This document shows, piece after piece, positions 23,743 through 35,875 of a DNA stretch of 64,000 nt. The translations under genes and the position numbers were made by a program. A model generated the notes under the pieces. The model made no database searches and was not told the DNA's origin. It saw nothing but the letters and a program-made list of their open reading frames with translations. This DNA comes from Carex sylvatica. Its lineage: Eukaryota; Streptophyta; Magnoliopsida; Poales; Cyperaceae. The DNA is taken from contig CAXKVR010000167.1 of assembly GCA_964058845.1 (NCBI GenBank), forward strand, positions 124,001 through 188,000. The letters run 5' to 3'. How positions within the stretch are numbered: position 1 is the first letter of the stretch; each line of letters opens with the position of its first letter.

Positions 23743-26700
23743 ATGAGTTCGCTTCAAGCCCAGGTCAAGGTCGGAGGTTCAAGCAACGCGGCCTCACTGT
23801 TTGATGAAATGAAGCTTTTGGGAGAAATGCAAAGTAAGAATGAAGTATACAAGCATAGTATAGTCGTTTTGTGAACTGTAACAGATGCTAAGAAAGATTT
23901 TCGGTTTTTTGTTTTCCGAAGTGTAACAACCAATACTTGCATATATTTTGTTTCTTTTGTTTTCTTTCTGCGTGCAATGTTTTCTAATAGAACAAATGCA
24001 TGGAGCTCATGCATAGTTTGTCTTTAAGGTGATTGTTTAATCATTTTTTTTTATTTTAAGTTTCACTTACAAGTTACAATATTCTTTCTGTATTTTTGGT
24101 TTTTAGGTACGAAAAAGATGATGAATTCTGAGCTGTGGCATGCATGTGCTGGGCCTCTCGTCTCCTTGCCACAACCCGGTAATCTTGTGTACTATTTCCC
24201 TCAAGGCCACAGTGAACAGGTAATATTATATTTCTCGTTTTTAAAAATTGCTCTATTTCGTATAAATATATATTATAAACAAGGAGAGGGATCACTTACA
24301 ATCTTAACAATTGTCAAATACAAAGTTTAATTTTGAAATCTGACATTATAGTTATATGATATATATGGTGCAGTACATTTATCATGCTTATAAAAATTAA
24401 TAAGATTTTGGTGCACACTTTATTGTGAATACAAGTGATTTCAATTTCCAATGGTACGAAATCAATGGTCTTTGATGTATCATCAAGTAATATTTAAAGT
24501 GCAAGAAATTTTATTAATGATTTATATATATATATTCGCAAAATATTTATAAATTATTTTTTCTGTCTGAAACATAAAGTGGTAATATGCTTTTTATGTT
24601 CGAAATGTCAATCTATCCTTTTAATGTGATCTACATATTAAAATATTGAAAATACCAAATTTTATTATTTTTAGAATCTTTAATATTTTTTAAATTAAAA
24701 AAAATGACCCCATTTGATGTTTGTATTTTTTTGTTTACCATATTCAGGTTATTTTTCAAAAATCCAAAACAAATTAATAAGATTTAAAAAATAGTAAAAT
24801 TTGGTATACAACCTGGTATTTTCATTTTATATTTTGGAAAAATGTTGCAAATGAAAAATACCTCTTAGTCTCTTACTAGAGCTACGTAAAATCTACCCTA
24901 AATTTATTTTGCAATCTCTAAATTAGGTGGCAGCAACTACTAGACAGAGCGCAAACTCGCAAATTCCAAACTATCCAAGTCTGCCATCTCAGCTCATGTG
25001 CCAAGTTCATAGTATGACATTACATGTTAGTATCCTTGTCTCTTTTGGAAAGTATGCACTTTCTTTCGCAATTAAGGGTTGCTACACCTGCTCCGTACTA
25101 GATTTTACTAAACTAACCTTTTATCACAAAGAAGTCCTCAATGAAGCATCATAGAGACTTTAATCAGTATGTTATCAAACTGGTAAGGAATTGGTGCAGT
25201 ACATTCCTGGACTGGCATGGCATTGAATTAATCGTTGTAGTGTTTATTTTATTTTGACTTATACACAGGCTGACAAGGAAACAGATGAGATATATGCACA
25301 AATGACGCTACAACCAGTCAATTCAGTAAGCAATAAACTCCTTATTTGCAATTCATACTCACTAATTGATGAAAGCCAGTTTATAGTCATGCCGTTATAC
25401 TTACTCTGCCTCTCCATTTTAGGAAAATGAGGTTTTACCAATACCTAATTTTGGGCATACCAAAAGCAAACATCCGACAGATTACTTTTGCAAGAATTTA
25501 ACAGCAAGTGACACTAGTACTCATGGTGGTTTCTCGGTGCCCCGAAGAGCAGCTGAAAAACTCTTTCCTCAATTGGTAACATTTTTAAATCCAATTTATA
25601 GAATAAAAATTATACCCCACTGGAGAGGAATGTTTACAATATTTGTCAAGCTGTCGTGCCTCACGCCACCAAAAGGAAAGCCTTAATAGACCTTAGTGCC
25701 CTCAACTTTTCTTTTGTTTCATGCGACCTCCCTCTATGCCTTTAGACATGTATTAACCCTTAACCTGTTATCTAAATGCATATATTTAATTAATCAAGTC
25801 GAATGATTTGTTATACCAAAACCTCTCTTAAGTGATATAATGATGGATTACATTTCTGTACAAAAGGTATCACTAGTCCAGTAGTCCATCACAGCATGTA
25901 ATTTTGTTAAAAGCATATTTTAATGGAAGTAGTATCTGCAGCACTTGAGATACGTATAGGGGCTTATGTGCAATAAAGACAGATCAAAACAGCAAGATTG
26001 GCTCTTATTTTTTTGTCAGGTGTTGTGTGGTAAGTGGTAACTCCTGATTATGTTACAATTTAGTTTTTATTTTTATTTTTGTAGGATTATTCAATGCAAC
26101 CACCAAATCAGGAGCTTATTGTAAGAGATTTACATGACAACGTTTGGACATTTCGTCACATTTATCGCGGTACGGCCATCTGTGATTTCCATTTATTATT
26201 ATTTTTTTTGTACTTTTATGCAGTAAAAGATTCTCTTTATTTCCATTGCAACCAGATTACTGAAATTTCTTGTCAAATCCAGGGCAACCGAAGCGTCACC
26301 TTTTGACAACTGGTTGGAGCCTCTTTGTTGGTGCAAAACGGCTCCGGGCTGGGGATTCTGTCTTATTTATTAGGTATATTTGCAAATTTTCTTTTATATT
26401 TTCATTGAAATTATATTATGAAGTCAGCATTTTTGTTTCCTTTTTTGCTTGTGGATTGATGTTAGAATTTCCTCGAGAATTCAATAAAAACGTTGGATAT
26501 GCGTTCTCTGTCCCATTTTTTAGGCCAAAATCTAGGTTAAATTCCATACTTCGGACTGCAAATCATATTTTGGAAGAAAATTCAATTTAATAATTTGCAG
26601 GGATGAGAAGGCACAATTACTTGTGGGGGTGAGAAGGGCCAACCGGCAAATGCCAACTCTACCATCATCAGTTCTCTCCACTGATAGTATGCATATTGGT

Positions 26701-29700
26701 GTGCTTGCTGCGGCTGCTCATGCTGCTTCTAGTCGTAGCCCCTTCACCATCTACTACAATCCCAGGTTAGTTCAATTTATAATCCACTCTTTTTGTTATT
26801 TTTTTTAGCAAATTACAAGTATCTGACCATACTTCCAAATAAATCCTGCATTTCTTATAATTGGTTGACATTATTTTAGGTGTTCTCAGATTAGATCCAA
26901 ATGTACATGGTGTAGTTGAGAATGTATTTTCTGTTAAATTGTTGACACTTTTGACCCTACCCCTATAAACCCATTTGTACCAATCTCATATTCGGTTGAA
27001 ATCTGGTGAATGCTCACGATGCCTTTGCAGTTTGCATAAGCTAATTTGAAAGTTGCAAGGTTGAATTGATAACAATTTATTTTAAGGGCAAATTAATACT
27101 TGTGGTGGAGTGTGCGAATGATTTAAAAGAAAATAAGAAATTAGTGGTCAGTATAATGAGAAAACTTGGTAGTTATTTTTTCAATTATTTTATTGTTAAT
27201 GTAATAAAGTGCGCTGATTACATGCTTTTAGAACTACACAATGGAAAAACGTGCATATGCGAGTCTTGATGTTATCATGTGGCACTTTGTAGGTGATATA
27301 TGTTATTCTTTTATTTACTATATATACTTGGTTTTACAGGACGAGCCCATCTCAGTTTGTTATTCCCCTTGCAAAATTTCACAAGGCTATGTACACACAA
27401 GTCTCAGTTGGTATGCGATTTGGTATGATGTTTGAGACTGATGAGTCTAGCAAGCGCAGGTTTCTTATTATTTTACTTTTTTAATTTTTTGCTTTTCCAA
27501 AATGTATCTTTCATTGCTAATTTGAAAATAGGCTGGGTTTGTGAAAAATTGGGTTCTCATTTTGTAGGTATATGGGTACAATCATGTCAATTAATGACCA
27601 TGATCCCCTGAGATGGCCTAATTCTAAATGGCGCTGCTTACAGGTGAGTTTATTTTATCCCTCAACCTAACAGATTTAGTAATTGTACAATTGCAATATT
27701 AGGCAAATTTTCATCCTTGTCCCTGAAAAACGGAAAGATCTCATTCCAGCTCTCATATTTCTTCAAGATTCCTAAACTACCACGGTCTCCCTTCTTTCTC
27801 TACTTGTGTTGTTAAGTGAAGTAAAATTGATGCGAATTAAATACCAAGTCACTTCAAAACACCAGTGTTTGATAGAGAAGTAGATGAAGTAGTATTGAAT
27901 TAAATACAAATTGGCCTCATGCACTATGTTAGCAAATGTATTAGTGAGGGTAAAAATGATCAAAAGTTGATAATTTGGCACGTTAACTACACTCCACCTT
28001 TAGAGGTGTTTTAACTTCATTCCACCTTAAAGTACCTTAATGCACTTCCTGCCAAACACGTGCCTGAGAGTACTGGAGGCATAGTTTAGATCTGTTCATA
28101 TGGGATAATCTCTTTTATTATATCTGAGAAGGATCATTACCATTTTTCTTTCTTTGCCCCTAGTACTAGATGTAACATTTTTCAAGATTACTCACAGCTG
28201 TCAATTATTTGTTTAGGTTGAATGGGATGAGCATGGTTATGGAGAAAGGCCTGACAGGGTTAGTATATGGGAAATTGAGACACCAGAGAGCCTTTTTGTT
28301 TTTCCCAATCCATGTCCAGAAAGAAAACGACAGTGCATTCCTCTTCCTGGGTTCACTGGTAATTAATATTTATCTCAAGAGTAGCGACACTTAGGTCAGG
28401 AGGTTGGCCGTAACTGCCTCTGGTTGGCAAGAACTGTAAATGAGCCTCTGCACCAGTATTCATAGATACCTGTGCAGGCTTTTCTCTGACCAAAATTTGT
28501 TTTCGGTCTCCATAGTTTACCTAGTCAGTTTACCTGGTCAGCAATATTAGCAAATGACCATAGTAGCAATGATGCTTTTTTGAGTGTGTTTGGCATAAGA
28601 ACCAATTTGTATGAACCAGTGACACTCCAATATTTGATATTCTTTTCCTTATTTTTCTTTGGTAGTATAATGATAGTTTATTTGCAATTTCAGGGCCGGA
28701 GTTAGGATTAGTTGGTCAAAGCAACATATATCAAATCTCACATCTGGGACTTGAGTCCACTTTGAAATTTCGGACCCAACCTGAAAATCCAAACTTTAAC
28801 TTTGGGGGTTCTTTTGGATGCCATCAACCTATATACTCTAGCATTCTCCAAAACATTCAAATCAATAACAACCCGACGACCTACCTTCTACATGGAACTA
28901 ACATTTCAAATTTGAATTTGGCAAACCGAGACTCAGTTCAGAAAAGGAACCAAACTTTGGTTTTGGAACCCACGTGTTCATTAGAAAAGACTGAACTGGT
29001 AACTTACCAAAGTCCTATGAACCAGATCACTCTACAAAACCACAACATTAACCATACAGTTTCTGATATAACCTCTTCTGATGAGTCCGATTTAGCCTCC
29101 GCTTCCCAGCTTTCTGACAAGCTAGAAAATCAAAAGATGCACAACAATAGTACAAGTTCAGAGCCTGAGCTTAATGGCGATGCATTAACCAACTCAAATG
29201 ATCCGCCGAGTTGTATCAATTCCTCCAATTTGGAAAAGATCAATGATTGGTTGATGCAACCTTCGGATTATCAGACGCGGCCAGATGCTCTTTTTCTATC
29301 TGCATCCGAAAATGCACTGGGGATCCATGAACCGGTAGATATTTTTCAAGAGATTATGGACAGCACTGATATAAACCCATTGAGCTTCCTCTCAGGTGCC
29401 GAAAATGGAAAGTTTGAATTTGAAAAGTTCGAAACGGAGGAGAGTGATCCGTTTGGTGGCAAGGGGTTTGATTTTGAGATGGGGAGTTGTTCGAATTTTG
29501 TTTCGCAGGAAATGCAATCACAGGTAACCTATAACTCCGGAAGTCTGGTACCAGATACATCGTCTGGTAGTATTGAAGAAAACGAGTGTAATTTTGGGGC
29601 TGGTAAAAGGAAGCAAGTTACGCAACACCCCATGCGAACATATACCAAGGTACAAAATTTTTTTTGTTTGGGAGGGGATGGGGGGCAGACTACCTATTGA

Positions 29701-30444
29701 ATTGCTTTCTCAGTTATTGTTTGAATTGAATTACGAATGCACAATCCAAGCAATGGATACTGTTACTATAAACGTTTTTTTGTTTAATTACGAATGTACG
29801 GTCCAATCCAAGCAATGGTCGCTCTACTAACCTAGCATCTTATGAAGCTTAACATCTAGTTAGGCCTTAGAAAATATTTGAACCCAATTGTTGTACCTCA
29901 ATAACCATCTATCAAGTGAATATTCTTAAAAGGTACAAAAGCTGGGATCAGTTGGGAGATCAATAGATGTGACAAGATATAAAGACTACAGTGAATTGAG
30001 GTCTGCCATTGATCGCATGTTTGGCCTTGGTGGGAAGTTAGATGGCCCAAACATTTCTGATTGGAAGCTCGTTTATGTTGATTACGAAAATGATGTGCTT
30101 CTAGTTGGAGATGATCCATGGGAGTACGTCTCTCTCCTCTCACTTTCTCTCTCTCACTTGCTTGCTCTCACTCTCCCCAAATCACAGCACAGTGGTACAT
30201 GTATCGTGTTTGTATGTATCAGGTGCATGATACAGGGAGCCATTTTTAGTTGCTATACGGACCTCAGTTTGGCCATACTTGTTTTTTGTCTAGGCAATAA
30301 CATGACATTCTTAAATTCAAAATTGACAGGGAGTTTGTCAGCTGCGTAAGATGCATCAGGATTCTATCCCCTTCTGAAGTGCAACAGATGAGTGAGGAAG
30401 GATTGCAGCTCCTGAGTAGTTCATCTCCTCAAACTGGCCAATAG
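23743..30444 (+). CDS. ARF5: auxin response factor, ARF5/MONOPTEROS-like
   Basis: Fourteen in-phase exons: 23743-23833, 24107-24219, 24927-25025, 25269-25325, 25423-25575, 26085-26169, 26283-26373, 26601-26765, 27340-27459, 27568-27643, 28217-28358, 28694-29649, 29933-30123 and 30330-30444. They encode 817 residues. Domains in order: a dimerisation region with [19 protein letters not shown]; a B3 DNA-binding domain at about 141-243, with [20 protein letters not shown] and [14 protein letters not shown], which binds TGTC auxin response elements; an auxin-response domain at about 268-350; a middle region at about 398-715 from one large exon; and a PB1 domain from about 717, with the basic face ([13 protein letters not shown]) and acidic OPCA face ([17 protein letters not shown]) used to bind Aux/IAA repressors. 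The LFDEMKLL start and [20 protein letters not shown] end are typical of ARF5, a nuclear activator for embryo and vascular patterning. The middle region is Asn/Ser-rich and shorter than in Arabidopsis, without long glutamine runs. Confidence 0.92.
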
Positions 30445-30942
30445 AAAATCCCTTTCAGTATCTGTAAAATTTTATGGGATGCTTTCTATTTGATGTTGGC
30501 ACCGTCACACCGATGAGGATGTATATGTATTTATGGCAAGAATAGAAATAGGCGGGAATCAGGATCACCAATAGGGTCTTTTTGATTGTTAGATTTATTG
30601 TATAACTTGCCTTTTCTTTTAGGTACTTTAGTTTAGTATCAACTAGCCGAGTATATTTTACATTAGAATTATCTCATTCTAGTGCAGAAGCTAGTTAGGC
30701 CATCTTTTCTTTTGCTGTCGTCTTATCCTCCGCAATGTTTTTTTTTAGCATCCTTGTGCAATTTTATTTTGTTTTTCAAATAAAAAAAGGGGAATAACAG
30801 TCGTCATGGAAGCTGAACTCTCATTTCGGATTGTTGATCAAGGCTTTTTTTTTAGGGTATTAATAAAAATGACCAAAGATATTAAGACAATAAAAGAATC
30901 AAATTTCTATTTTTGACGGCCAACAATTTGCTTGAACTTACA
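30445..30942. other. ARF5 3' UTR and spacer
   Basis: Immediately follows the ARF5 stop codon. No coding signal. Confidence 0.5.
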
Positions 30943-33896
30943 AGAGCATCTCCATGGGCTTGCATATCAAATTGCAAATCCGACGTGTATTCTACGTGTC
31001 ACTTTCATCTCTGTTTTTACTGATGCAGAACTCTTTTAATTTTTGCAAGTTTTCATCTGACTTTCATTTAACCATCGCTGCCAGTAAATCGAGCTAAAAT
31101 TTCCTCTCCCTTTTTTCCCTCCTTCCCGTTCCCGATCTCGTTCCTCTGCTGTCACCAATTTCGTCTCTACCGCTTCCTCTCCGCTCTTTTCCTCCCCGTT
31201 CCCCTCCCTTCCACAATTACTCTTCCTCTCTTGAATTTTGCTAATTTACCTTTTATTTCTTTGGATTGGACTTCACTTCTTGCAACAAGGTAAAAGCACC
31301 AAGCTACTGTTAGATAATCATTTTGTCGTAAGTTTATTTGAGGAATTTTGAGTTGTGCAATCGTGGCTGAATTAAATTTCAATTTTAGGTTTTAATGTTT
31401 CACTGTTTACCTTCAATTGGCATATGATAACATGACACCAACGAATTGCTAATTGGTTCTATCTTAAATAAAAATTGTAAATTTATTTAGGCTAGAGATT
31501 TACCCTAGTTAAGGTTGACACAAGCTATTTTGTTTATTGAAGTCTATTCTTCGCATTAACAACGATGCAGTGTTAAATTGGTATGAACAACTTGTTAATC
31601 TTGTAATGGAATTCCAAATTGACATGCATTTTCTGATACTGGTACTTGTATTCCAGATTACAATATAAGCATGTGAAGCTCAATTTTAACCCCTTTTTTT
31701 AACCTTAATACAGTTTGTCAACCTAATTGTGGTCTTAACAGTTGCACGACCAATCTGCTCCATCGGAATGAGAATGATGATTTAATTAGAAGATCTATAT
31801 CATGGAATTTCCGGTGGTTCCTAAGGTACGCTACATGTCTGAACTGGTGTGTAGTTGTAGTGTTTTAAGGCACTAGTACATTTGACCAATTTTTGGTTCT
31901 TCTTTACTGATTTGTTTATCTCTATGTTAGGTGATGATTTCATGTTAAGTTAGGTGAATTGAGTCTACTTGATAACAATTATTTGATCAAGGGTTAACTG
32001 ATGGTCAGTTTTTGCATGAGTGTTAATTGATGCTCAGTTTATATGCGTAAGGGTAGAAATCATGAGTTTAAGTCATTGAATTCAAATGACCTTTATCTTT
32101 TTAATGTGTAATAGTCAAGGGTCGGTGTCAAAATGTACCAGCAGAAATTTTGAAGCAAAATTGAGGTACTATCAAGTGTTGCAAAATTGGACATCTTTTA
32201 GTAACTTTTTGTATGTACCAACGACTAAAGTCACTTTCCAATTCCAAGGACCTACTTATAATTCATGATGCGGGGCAAGCTGAGTAACTCTGTGTTAATT
32301 ATGTCCAGCTCAACATTTCTTGCTTAATTTATGATTTTAATGATCTTGTCCTAAATTCACAATGATTAAAGCATGATATCTCTAGAAAAATTGCAGTATT
32401 GTATAGGTGCCTCTCTCTCTCTCTCCTCTACCTTATCTCATTAATAAGGGAGTTTTACCTGATTATATTGCGATTGATGGTTCTATTACAAATAAAACCA
32501 ATGGGTACAATGGAAACTGGGGAATGGTGAGTTCTATCGGCATTTGCTCAGCCTTAGTTTCATGGGGTGCTAGCCCGGCAATTGAGTGTGATGAAAGTCA
32601 GAGGCAATTGGAGAGTTCATTAGCTTCTAGATGCTTAATATGGTACGCGAGACCTAGACTGGCTGATTCAATTTTTTGGTATCAAAACAGTATGGAGATA
32701 ATTGCCCATGTGGATCCTCCAATACCGGGTCCCTCTACAGATCGACTTGTGCTCAGTCTAACAAGTAATGGCATTTACTCGGTGAAGGTCGAGTACAGTG
32801 CTTTGAAACAGCCCCCAAATGCAGTAGCCCCTAGAGATAAGGTTTTATAGTTGATGGTTTGGCATAAAGGTGACATGTTACTGAGAATTCGAATGGTTTT
32901 GTGTAAGCTGCTTCAAGGTGCATTGCCTTTGGTTACAATCAGCATCGCAGATTCCCCTCTCACAACCTGATCTGTGTAACCTGTGGTAGCCAAGAGGAGG
33001 ATGCTATGCATCTCCTGCATCAATGCCACTTCTCAAGAGCATGTTTTCTAGCTGGGTTGCTGGGTTTGAGAATTGATGAACTCAAAGAGATTATAATGGT
33101 CTACATGGGATTTATTTTGGCCCATTTAATTTATTGATTTCATTTTGTTGATTTATTGTTATGGTATCTACTGTACTAATAAGGGCACAAAGTATCATAA
33201 CAATCAAGCTGGTGCTTTTCTTTTAGTGTGTTTAACATAAAAAAAGACTTATCTTCAACTGGAATGTTTTCCTTTTTTTTTCCTTGAATACAACAATTTT
33301 TGCTTTTATTTAGTTGATCAATGGTGTTCTTCAACTTAATTTTCTTACCTATTTGATCTAAGATTTATTTTGCAAACCCAAATTGTTTAATTAGATTCGT
33401 CTTAATTAAAATCTAGTTCTTAATATCTGACAACATTTCATTAATATCCAAGATTAATTGATTTAAATATAATTATAATATTATTTAATGTTTTCCTGTT
33501 GGTTCCTTCATGAATAGTTTGTATTCTTTCATAATAAAAAATATTATTTTTGGTTGTCTTGTTTTTCAAAAAAGCTAGTCAATTTACCTCTGTGAAACGT
33601 TTTAATAGAAGAAAAAACTTATCATTTAATAGTAGCAGGAGGAGCAAACAAAGAGAAAGGAGAATCACATCAATTGATGCCATCGTTGCAAGGAAGAAAA
33701 AAGAGCTAACCGCTTTGACAGTCTAACGGAGAAAGAAATAGGTCAGCGAAAATAAAAAGAAAGAAATATTGCTGATGTGGTAGTTAAAATAAATTACAAT
33801 CAATTTCAGCGATGCAGCGCATTTGAAATGAGAAACAAAATAATTTCAAAACAGCTGTTTACAAATGCAAATCAATTGCATTAATGGAGATGCTCT
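30943..33896. mobile_element. about 2.95 kb element with agagcatctccat ends enclosing a LINE remnant
   Basis: The left end begins agagcatctccatgggcttg and the right end is the complement of agagcatctccattaatgca. The following gatttgcat/atttgcaaat words also match in inverted orientation. The same end signature occurs in the small MITE at 10203. Target duplications are not clear (gaacttaca against aactggtta). Inside are the LINE fragment at 32403-33140 and a short exon-like stretch near 31801 (ATG to a gtacgc donor, encoding MEFPVVPK). It may be a carrier of captured sequence or two unrelated ends. Confidence 0.4.
32403..33140 (+). pseudogene. LINE (non-LTR) reverse transcriptase C-terminal remnant
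   Basis: An open stretch to a TAG at about 32848 contains DRLVLSLTSNGIYSVKVEY, the 'D-LVW-T--G-YSVKSGY' motif found after the reverse transcriptase in plant LINE polyproteins. After frame disruption, another frame at about 32945-33130 reads LICVTCGSQEEDAMHLLHQC, the Cys/His pattern of the zf-RVT domain that follows it. The open part has no start context, no splice sites and no host-gene partner. It is a broken fragment without retrotransposition capacity. The upstream half of the open part is not recognisable. Confidence 0.6.
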
Positions 33897-34324
33897 AACT
33901 GGTTATTAACTTTTCAAATTATAGCAAATCTTAATTAAAAGTAAAAAAATAGGAAAGTTTTTAAGACAGGTAAAACTGGTAAAATTATCTTTGCTTTCAA
34001 TAGTTGAATTTATGTTCTGAAAATAGCAGCTCTCTTTTGTCAACCAAATACGATTCAACAGAAAGTTTTTTTCTCATTTCCATTCAAACAAGGTGTAAAT
34101 ATATCTGTTAAAATAACAAGTTTATAAGCAAATGTTGTTAATGAATCTATATTTTCTAGATCTTTCTAGTGATTGTTTGTTAAATTTTTTTTATCTTAAT
34201 CAGTATTCAAGAACTGAATTGTAACTAATTTATGTTGGCTAATTAATTAAGTAATGACAGTATGTACTAAATAGTGATAATCTTTTATAAATAATAGTGA
34301 CTGGATCTTGTACTAAAGTCTACA
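33897..34324. other. spacer, nothing recognised
   Basis: AT-rich, with no open frame of note. Confidence 0.4.
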
Positions 34325-34528
34325 GATGCGTTTGGATGGGAGAAAAATAGTTCACTAATCCGGATTAGTATTATTCTCAACTACTATTCTTTGTTTGAAT
34401 GTGTTTAAATTAGCAAATATGGACAATTTTTTATTTGTCTTTTATGAAATTTTTCACTAATTAAACAGAATATTAAATGAGCTATTTATTATTCTCAAGC
34501 TCTATCCTTACACTGTTCCTTGTTTCAT
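34325..34528. mobile_element. small MITE with gtttggatg ends
   Basis: The left end gcgtttggatggg and right end tttcatccaaac are inverted repeats of the gtttggatg type common in plant hAT-like MITEs. Its right tip overlaps the target duplication of the next foldback, which suggests that element inserted into it. Confidence 0.45.
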
Positions 34529-34538
34529 CCAAACTTAC

Positions 34539-35705
34539 CCGATTTTTTTACAAATATCCAAAAAAATAATTAAATTTAAAAAACTTATCAAAATTGCACC
34601 GAATTTCAAAATCTACTAAAACCGTTTTTTGCGGTAATTCAGTCTAAAACTGCAAAAAAAAATTGCGGTTTTTGAATTGTAAAATTGCAAAAAAAAATGT
34701 GTGTTTTTAAAAAAACAACAACAAAAACCGTAATTTTTTTTTGCGGTTTTACAATTCAAAAACCACTATTTAAAAAAAAAACACCGCAATTTTTTTTTTC
34801 ATTTTTCAGATTTTTTATTTAAATAAAAATATTTATAATTTATTTATTTTTTGTATTGAAATATTAGAAATATTTAATACATTTTTCATGCGGGATTTTT
34901 TGCGGCTGTAAGAAACATTAATATATTTCTTTATGTGTTATTGAAAAAAAAAATGCTTGGATTCTCAATTATTGATCTCGGTTCAAAAGTCACTTCTAAA
35001 TAAATACAGAAAATATTGTCATTCTTCTAGTGCATTTAATTTATAAAAAGTTGTTTCTAATTTTGAAAAAAAAAACAAAAATTTTAAGTTATTTAATGAT
35101 TGTTATTAAAAAGAATCCCCAAAATAGATACAACTTTTTATGAATTAAATGTACTAGAAGTTACAATATTTTCTATGTTACATAGAAGTGACTTTTAAAC
35201 AAGATTAATAACTCAGACTCCAAGTATTTTTTTTTTTGAATAATTCATAAAGAAATATATTAATTTTTCTTACGGCCGCAAAAAATTCGGCATGAAAAAT
35301 ATTGATCCGAGTTATTTGTAGCAGTCTTTATAATATATCAAATTATATAGTATTCCATCTATTTTCAAAGAAATATATTAAATATTTCTAATATTTTGAT
35401 TAAAAAAATAAATAAATTATAAATATTTCTATTTAAATAAAAAAATCAAAAAAAATTGAAACCGTAAAATTTTTTTGAAGTGTTTTTTTTTTAAACCGTT
35501 GTTTTTGAATTTTGTAAAACTGCAAAAAAATTTGCGATTTTTTTTTTTTATAAACTATGATTTTGGAATTGTAAAATCGCAAAAAAATTTTGCGATTTTG
35601 CAGTTTTAGACTGAATTACCGTAAATTTTTTTTTTTTTTGCGATTTGGATAGATTTCGAAATCCTATGCAATTTTGTTAGGTTTTGAATATTTATAAGAA
35701 ATTAG
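34539..35705. mobile_element. 1.17 kb foldback with about 550-bp arms
   Basis: The two halves are imperfect reverse complements around a centre near 35090. Examples are ggtaattcagtctaaaactg near 34634 against cagttttagactgaattacc near 35600, and cttctagtgcatttaattta near 35025 against attaaatgtactagaag near 35142. Flanks ccaaacttac at 34529-34538 and 35706-35715 are an identical 10-bp direct duplication. The loop is negligible. There is no coding frame. It ends about 170 bp before the Pin1 start codon. Confidence 0.8.
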
Positions 35706-35875
35706 CCAAACTTACAAAATCCTCTCTTCGTTTCTTAATTATTAAACTTATACGGTAGTCCGTAGTCCCCAATCCCCTGCTTGCCAGTTGCCGCAGCGCA
35801 GCCGGCACCGAAAAGTAGCACCCTATAGCAGTATAGTCCATACAGACCACAGCGCCAAGCTATCTCCTCGACTCG

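Noticed and set aside
32407..32850. 147-codon frame considered as a host gene
   Set aside because: The YSVKVEY motif and the downstream zf-RVT cysteines in a shifted frame indicate a broken LINE.
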